Of a stretch of 34,610 nt of DNA, positions 31,137 through 34,610 are shown one piece after another. The stretch lies in assembly GCF_019219825.1 (NCBI RefSeq), contig NZ_JAHUXH010000047.1:1-34610 (forward strand), written 5' to 3'. Source of the DNA: Streptomyces sp. TRM70350 (GTDB taxonomy: Bacteria; Actinomycetota; Actinomycetes; Streptomycetales; Streptomycetaceae). The notes beneath the pieces were generated by a model. That model saw only the letters and a program-made list of their open reading frames with translations. It did no database searches and was not told the DNA's origin. Each line of letters starts with the position of its first letter. Position 1 is the stretch's first letter. The translations under genes were made by a program, and so were the position numbers.

Positions 31137-31775
31137 GTGGCGATGTTCCGACTTCAAGGCAGCAAGGTGCTTGCCGTCGACATGACCGGTGACGCCGTGA
31201 AGGCGAAGAACGGGTCGATGGTCGCGTACGACGGGCAGATGGCCTTCAAGAAGCTGAGCGGCGGCGGTGAGGGCCTACGGGGGATGGTGACCCGGCGCAT
31301 CACCGGTGAGCAGATGACCGTGATGGAGGTGAAGGGGCACGGGACGTGCTGGTTCGCGGACCGGGCCTCGGAGATCAACCTGGTCAGTCTCCAGGGGGAC
31401 AAGCTCTACGTGGAGTCGAGCAATCTGCTCGCGACCGACGGCGGGCTGCGGACCGGCACGTCCTTCACAGGGGTGCGCGGCGCCTCGCAGGGGAACGGGC
31501 TGTTCACGACGACCGTCGAGGGCCACGGGCAGGCGGCGATCATGTCGGACGGTCCGGCGGTGGTGCTGCGGGTGAGCGCGCAGTATCCGCTGACCGTGGA
31601 TCCGGGGGCGTACGTGGCGCACCAGGGGAATCTGCGGCAGTCGTTCCAGTCCGGTGTGACCTTTCGCACATTCATGGGGGAGGGCGGCGGCGAGGCCTTC
31701 CAGATGCGGTTCGAGGGGGACGGGCTGGTGTACGTCCAGCCCAGTGAGCGGAACACGATCGCGGGGGATGTGTGA
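31137..31775 (+). CDS. AIM24-domain protein 1
   Basis: About 212 residues, one AIM24 (formerly DUF124) domain: a beta-barrel fold related to the TRAP RNA-binding protein, cytoplasmic, with no proven bacterial function. Recognisable segments: MVAYDGQMAFKK, MTVMEVKGHGTCWFAD, DKLYVESSNLLATDG, GLFTTTVEGHGQAAI, LTVDPGAYVAHQGN and the closing GLVYVQPSE. Start taken at GTG 31137 because the -10 implies a leaderless mRNA; ATG 31143, two codons on, is the alternative. One base separates its stop from the next ATG, so genes 1 and 2 form an operon of paralogues. Confidence 0.88.
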   Translation: MAMFRLQGSKVLAVDMTGDAVKAKNGSMVAYDGQMAFKKLSGGGEGLRGMVTRRITGEQMTVMEVKGHGTCWFADRASEINLVSLQGDKLYVESSNLLATDGGLRTGTSFTGVRGASQGNGLFTTTVEGHGQAAIMSDGPAVVLRVSAQYPLTVDPGAYVAHQGNLRQSFQSGVTFRTFMGEGGGEAFQMRFEGDGLVYVQPSERNTIAGDV

Positions 31776-31776
31776 C

Positions 31777-32427
31777 ATGGGCTTCCGCGAGGTCAATTCG
31801 AAGATGGTCGAGGCGACCGTCGTGCCCGGGCAGCGGCTGTTCAGTCAGCGCGGCGCCATGCTCGCCTACAAGGGTGAGGTGACCTTCACGCCCAACATGA
31901 GCGGCGGTCAGGGCGGGATCATGTCGATGATCGGGCGGCGGGTCGCGAACGAGGACACACCCCTGATGACCGTCGAGGGCAGCGGCACCGTGCTGTTCGG
32001 GCACGGCGGGCACCACGTGCAGGTGATCAACCTCGCCGGGGACACGCTCCACGTCGAGGCCGACCGGCTGCTCGCCTTCGAGGGGAGCCTGCAGCAGGGG
32101 ACGATGTTCCTGGGCGCGCAGGGCGGGGTCATGGGGATGGTGCGGGGGCAGGTCACCGGGCAGGGACTGTTCACCACCACGCTCAAGGGGCACGGGGCGG
32201 TGGCCGTGATGGCCCACGGGGGTGTCTTCGAGATCCCGATCAGCCCGCAGCGGCCGGTGCATGTCGACCCGCAGGCCTACGTCGCCCACCACGGCGACGT
32301 GCGCAACAAGCTGTCGACCGCACTGGGCTGGCGGGACATGGTGGGGCGCGGCTCCGGCGAGGCGTTCCAGCTGGAGCTCAGCGGCAGCGGTGCGGTGTAC
32401 GTCCAGGCGTCGGAGGAGAAGCTTTGA
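31777..32427 (+). CDS. AIM24-domain protein 2
   Basis: 216 residues, the same fold as its neighbour, segment by segment: MLAYKGEVTFTPN, LMTVEGSGTVLFGH, DTLHVEADRLLAFEG, GLFTTTLKGHGAVAV, VHVDPQAYVAHHGD and the end AVYVQASEEKL. It carries a Gly/Met-rich insertion (NMSGGQGGIMSMIG). ATG 31777 has GGGGGA nine nt upstream inside gene 1. Its stop TGA (32425-32427) falls at the apparent edge of the IS200/IS605-like remnant, so the C-terminus may have been set by the insertion. Confidence 0.9.
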   Translation: MGFREVNSKMVEATVVPGQRLFSQRGAMLAYKGEVTFTPNMSGGQGGIMSMIGRRVANEDTPLMTVEGSGTVLFGHGGHHVQVINLAGDTLHVEADRLLAFEGSLQQGTMFLGAQGGVMGMVRGQVTGQGLFTTTLKGHGAVAVMAHGGVFEIPISPQRPVHVDPQAYVAHHGDVRNKLSTALGWRDMVGRGSGEAFQLELSGSGAVYVQASEEKL

Positions 32428-32431
32428 CTGC

Positions 32432-32453
32432 TCCCCTCCCCGAAGGGAGGGGA
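32432..32453. repeat. Subterminal hairpin, tnpB-proximal (right) end
   Basis: TCCCCTCCC (32432-32440), CGAA loop, GGGAGGGGA (32445-32453), 9 bp perfect. It lies between the AIM24-2 stop and the tnpB stop, and may also terminate AIM24 transcription. In TnpB systems this end contributes the 3' part of the guide (omega) RNA. Confidence 0.7.
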
Positions 32454-32461
32454 TTCCTGGC

Positions 32462-32917
32462 TCAGGCTGCCTCTGCGAGCGGCGCTCCCGGAGGTCTTAC
32501 GCCCTCGGCACCAGCCGGGTCCAGACCAGCCCGGACGAGCATCACGCGAGCGGAGTTCTTGTCCCTGGGGGACACGACTTTGCACGTGGTGCAGGTATAG
32601 GTACGTTCCGAAAGAGGAAGTGCGTGCTTGGTTCTCGCTCCGCACGAAGAGCAGTCCATGGTGGTGTGCGCGGGATGCACGAGACGGACGTCCCGCCCGT
32701 GCTTGCGGCCCATCTCGACGAGCGCGGCCTTGGTGGCGCCGATCGCCGCGTCAGCGGCTTTGCGGGCCATGGCGGTCCTGGTGAGGAGCTTCGGCCGGAA
32801 GTCCTCGACGGCGATGGCGTCATGGTCGGTCACGACTTGCTTGGCCCACTTGCGGGCGGTGTCCTGCCGCTCCCGGGCGATCTTCGCGTGCCTTCTCCCC
32901 CGCCCCCTGTCGCGTCG
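32462..32917 (-). pseudogene. tnpB: TnpB-like RNA-guided nuclease, C-terminal fragment
   Basis: About 150 codons, open from a stop at 32918, against about 370-500 for a full TnpB. Recognisable: HAKIARERQDTARKWAK, the RuvC-II glutamate in AIAVEDF, the zinc ribbon CSSC ... CTTC around LPLSERTYT, and the RuvC-III aspartate in SPRDKNSARVM. RuvC-I and the N-terminal DNA-recognition half are missing, so it cannot cut. A GTG at 32833 could still start a 123-residue product, but no ribosome site supports it. It belongs to the Streptomyces transposase group that ends ...RPPGAPLAEAA, as I remember it. Confidence 0.85.
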
Positions 32918-32951
32918 TCATGGTGTCGCGCTACCACCACTCAACCGTCGG

Positions 32952-32965
32952 AGAACAACTGTTCT
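32952..32965. promoter_or_regulatory. AGAACA-AC-TGTTCT palindrome
   Basis: A perfect 6+2+6 inverted repeat ending 6 nt before the ATG of the small ribbon-helix-helix gene. This is the position and size expected for autoregulation by an Arc-type dimer. Confidence 0.6.
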
Positions 32966-32971
32966 GGAGTC

Positions 32972-33130
32972 ATGAATGAGTCAGTACGCATCACACTCCG
33001 CCTGCCCGCCGACCTCCACGAATGGCTGCCCGCTCAAGCCAGATCCGCCCGCAGGTCCCTCAACTCCGAGATCGTCTACCGGCTGGAGGTCGAGCGCGAC
33101 ACCGCTGCGGCGGACGCCGAATCACCTTGA
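32972..33130 (+). CDS. Arc-like ribbon-helix-helix DNA-binding protein
   Basis: 52 residues. The beta strand (NESVRITLRLPADLHEWL) followed by two helices (AQARSARRSLNSEIVYRLEVERD) is the Arc/MetJ fold; RITLRLP is the DNA-contacting ribbon. GGAG lies only 2 nt before ATG 32972, so initiation may be weak. Inside the TnpB remnant but on the opposite strand. Such small repressors are also antitoxins; no toxin gene follows within the element. Its palindrome neighbour suggests it represses itself. Confidence 0.78.
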   Translation: MNESVRITLRLPADLHEWLPAQARSARRSLNSEIVYRLEVERDTAAADAESP

Positions 33131-33176
33131 CGGCGATTCGGCTTTCCCTGCCCTGCTCCGCAGGAGTCCGATTCCT

Positions 33177-33196
33177 CCCCGGCCTGAAGGCCGGGG
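33177..33196. repeat. Subterminal hairpin, distal end of the remnant
   Basis: CCCCGGCC (33177-33184), TGAA loop, GGCCGGGG (33189-33196). TTCCTCC (33172-33178) just before it is complementary to GGAGGAA (33204-33210), the ribosome site of AIM24 gene 3. Confidence 0.7.
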
Positions 33197-33214
33197 CATC
33201 CTCGGAGGAACCAG

Positions 33215-34015
33215 GTGACCTACGGAACTCCGGGCGCCGGGCCCGTCGCGCACGACCCGGTGACGCTGCCCGCCGACGACAACGTGAACGCGTACACCTT
33301 CTGCGTGGAGCTGAAGGGGACCCAGTGGTTCCTGCAGAAGGGGAAGATGATCGCCTACTACGGCTCGATCGAGTTCAACGGCGTGGGGCACGGGCGATTG
33401 GACCGGCTTGTCCGTACGTCGTTCCATTCGCCACTGCACGCCGCGGACTGGGTCGTGGCGGAGGGCTCGGGCAAGATGCTCCTCGCCGACCGGGCCTTCG
33501 ATGTGAACTCCTACGACCTGGACAACGGCAATCTGACCATTCGCTCGGGCAACCTGCTCGCTTTTCAGCCAACTCTTGCACTGAAGCAGTCGATCGTGCC
33601 GGGCTTTCTCACGCTCATCGGAACCGGAAAGTTCGTGGCCGCATCTAACGGGCCGGTGGTGTTCATGGAGCCGCCGATCCGGGTGGACCCGCAAGCGCTT
33701 GTCGGCTGGGCCGACTGCCCCTCGCCGTGCCACCACTACGACCATGGCTACATGACGGGCGTAATGGGCGGTCTACGTGCGATGACAGGCCTCGGCGGGG
33801 CCTCCGGGGAGGAGCATCAGTTCGAGTTCGTGGGGGCCGGTACGGTCCTGCTCCAGTCGACCGAGACCCTGATGGCCGAGCAGGCCACGGGGACGGTCCC
33901 GCACGAGGCCGGCGTGCCGGGCGGTGGCGGGGTGACCGGAGGGCACGGAACGCAACCCGGCGCACCGCGCCTTCCCGGACAGCTGGGGGACCTCCAGCGT
34001 CGCTTCGGGCTGTGA
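33215..34015 (+). CDS. AIM24-domain protein 3, with Cys/His insert and Gly-rich tail
   Basis: 266 residues. The AIM24 core (about 25-225) is more diverged than in copies 1 and 2: GKMIAYYGSIEFN, DWVVAEGSGKMLLAD, GNLTIRSGNLLAFQP, IRVDPQALVGWAD and VLLQSTETL. After the conserved VDPQ segment it has DCPSPCHHYDHGY, a Cys/His cluster that could bind metal or form a disulfide, and the C-terminus adds about 40 Gly/Pro-rich residues. GTG 33215 follows GGAGG by 7 nt. Probably once contiguous with genes 1 and 2, now separated by the TnpB remnant. Confidence 0.88.
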   Translation: MTYGTPGAGPVAHDPVTLPADDNVNAYTFCVELKGTQWFLQKGKMIAYYGSIEFNGVGHGRLDRLVRTSFHSPLHAADWVVAEGSGKMLLADRAFDVNSYDLDNGNLTIRSGNLLAFQPTLALKQSIVPGFLTLIGTGKFVAASNGPVVFMEPPIRVDPQALVGWADCPSPCHHYDHGYMTGVMGGLRAMTGLGGASGEEHQFEFVGAGTVLLQSTETLMAEQATGTVPHEAGVPGGGGVTGGHGTQPGAPRLPGQLGDLQRRFGL

Positions 34016-34030
34016 GCGGTAGTCTGCGGA

Positions 34031-34062
34031 GTGTGACGTCGAACGCGTGCGCACTGTCACAC
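34031..34062. terminator. GTGTGAC/GTCACAC inverted repeat after AIM24 gene 3
   Basis: Seven-bp perfect arms (34031-34037 and 34056-34062) with an 18-nt loop, 15 nt after the stop. A weak terminator or an operator of the following marR gene. Confidence 0.4.
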
Positions 34063-34095
34063 CACCCTCAGTAGTTCACATTTCAACTTCTTAGG

Positions 34096-34107
34096 TAGAC
34101 TTCATTC
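34096..34107 (+). promoter_or_regulatory. -10 box of the last marR gene, leaderless
   Basis: TAGACT (34096-34101) is 6 nt before ATG 34108, in an AT-rich stretch with no ribosome site. TTCACA (34075-34080) is the best -35 but only 15 bp away. Confidence 0.6.
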
Positions 34108-34584
34108 ATGGAGACCGAGACGGCCACGCGCTGGCTGACCGATGCGGAGCAGTGCGCCTGGCGCACCCACCTGGAGGTCAACAGGCTGTTGACGTACCAG
34201 CTCGAAAAGGACTTGCAGCCGTTCGGCCTGACGATGAACGACTACGAGATCCTGGTGAATCTCTCCGAGTCGGAGGATTTGCGGATGCGGATGAGCGACC
34301 TCGCCTCCGCCACCCTGCAGTCCAAGAGCCGCCTCTCGCACCAGATCACGCGCATGGAGAACGCCGACCTGGTGCGGCGGGAGAACTGCGAGTCCGACCG
34401 CCGCGGGCTGTACGCGGTGCTCACCGACCACGGCATGGAGACGATGCGGAAGGTCGCTCCCCACCATGTGGCGTCCGTACGGCGGCACTTCATCGATCTG
34501 CTGCCCCCGGAGTCCCTCACGGAGCTCGACAAGGCCCTCAAGCCCATCGCGGAGCATCTGCGCGGGCAGCGAGGGCGCCCCTGA
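34108..34584 (+). CDS. MarR-family transcriptional regulator
   Basis: 158 residues. N-terminal helix (TDAEQCAWRTHLEVNRLLTYQLEKDL), winged helix (about 45-105: GLTMNDYEILVNLSESEDLRMRMSDLASATLQSKSRLSHQITRME; wing NCESDRRGLYAVLT) and a C-terminal dimerisation helix (LTELDKALKPIAEHL). Standard MarR size. A single Cys near the wing and one near the N-terminus could make it redox-responsive, but that is a guess. ATG 34108 is at the predicted transcription start. The target is probably downstream of the window or its own gene. The last 26 bp of the window hold nothing recognisable. Confidence 0.93.
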   Translation: METETATRWLTDAEQCAWRTHLEVNRLLTYQLEKDLQPFGLTMNDYEILVNLSESEDLRMRMSDLASATLQSKSRLSHQITRMENADLVRRENCESDRRGLYAVLTDHGMETMRKVAPHHVASVRRHFIDLLPPESLTELDKALKPIAEHLRGQRGRP

Positions 34585-34610
34585 CCAGGAGGCCCTCCGG
34601 CCCTCCCTAG

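Larger units (their letters stand above)
32424..33205 (-). mobile_element. Decayed IS200/IS605-type (TnpB-bearing) element
   Basis: About 780 bp wedged between AIM24 genes 2 and 3. It contains a C-terminal TnpB fragment, a small intact RHH gene on the other strand, and two hairpins with GAA-containing tetraloops (32432-32453 and 33177-33196) of the kind found at subterminal ends of this family. In tnpB orientation the right end would finish ...GGGGAGCAGTCAA at 32424. There are no target duplications, as expected for the family. No tnpA (Y1 transposase) and no tnpB 5' half are present, so it cannot move by itself. The ends are approximate. Confidence 0.68.

Noticed and set aside
34031..34062. 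Crp/GlxR-type site TGTGA...TCACA
   Set aside because: The arms are about 20 bp apart rather than the 6 bp required.
1..34610. CRISPR arrays, tRNA or rRNA genes
   Set aside because: No regularly spaced repeats, no cloverleaf with CCA or T-loop pattern and no rRNA-like blocks were seen on reading.

Overview
The window is a high-GC actinobacterial chromosome segment and almost certainly Streptomyces. Codon third positions are very GC-rich, GTG/TTG starts are common, and several genes have a -10 box 6-8 nt before the start codon (leaderless mRNAs). The order glgE ... glgP ... helD ... pfkA / pta-ackA-pyk ... icmA is, from memory, that of the core Streptomyces chromosome. I had no search tools, so the taxon is an inference.

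Left part (1-12.5 kb): the 5' end of glgE (maltosyltransferase), a secreted subtilase and glgP (glycogen phosphorylase). Then come a HelD-type RNA polymerase-recycling ATPase, a MerR regulator-thioredoxin operon with a textbook MerR promoter, and a C4-dicarboxylate carrier (dctA) divergent from a CitA/DcuS-CitB/DcuR-type two-component system that probably controls it.

Middle (12.5-19.4 kb): a central-carbon block. An XRE-type regulator converges with pfkA. The divergent pta-ackA operon is followed by pyk, which has its own leaderless promoter behind a palindrome. Fructose-6-phosphate to pyruvate and acetyl-CoA overflow to acetate are thus encoded side by side.

19.4-24.7 kb: a minus-strand envelope-protein cassette of unknown function. 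It holds a signal-peptide DUF6230-like protein, a four-TM DUF6114-like protein, and an exported Ser/Pro/Glu-stalked protein whose C-terminal domain looks related to the DUF6230 protein. Upstream is an unusually long, palindrome-rich intergenic region, then a thioredoxin-TPR protein (CnoX/YbbN type) divergent from a TetR regulator.

24.7-30.9 kb: a decayed coding remnant; icmA (isobutyryl-CoA mutase large subunit, specificity residues Phe80 and Gln198) under a leaderless promoter whose spacer is a near-perfect palindrome; MarR plus a DUF3817 membrane protein; a three-gene operon (SRPBCC/membrane protein, DUF4166, TetR) with twin TTGAGC-N4-GCTCAA operators; and a DUF3817 paralogue coupled to a thiamine-binding (MTH1187-type) protein.

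30.9-34.6 kb: three tandem AIM24-domain genes. The second and third are separated by a decayed IS200/IS605-type element carrying a TnpB 3' fragment, an intact small Arc-like ribbon-helix-helix gene and two hairpin ends. A leaderless MarR gene closes the window. The most novel-looking material is the DUF6230/DUF6114/stalk cassette and the AIM24 cluster remodelled by the TnpB-bearing remnant.
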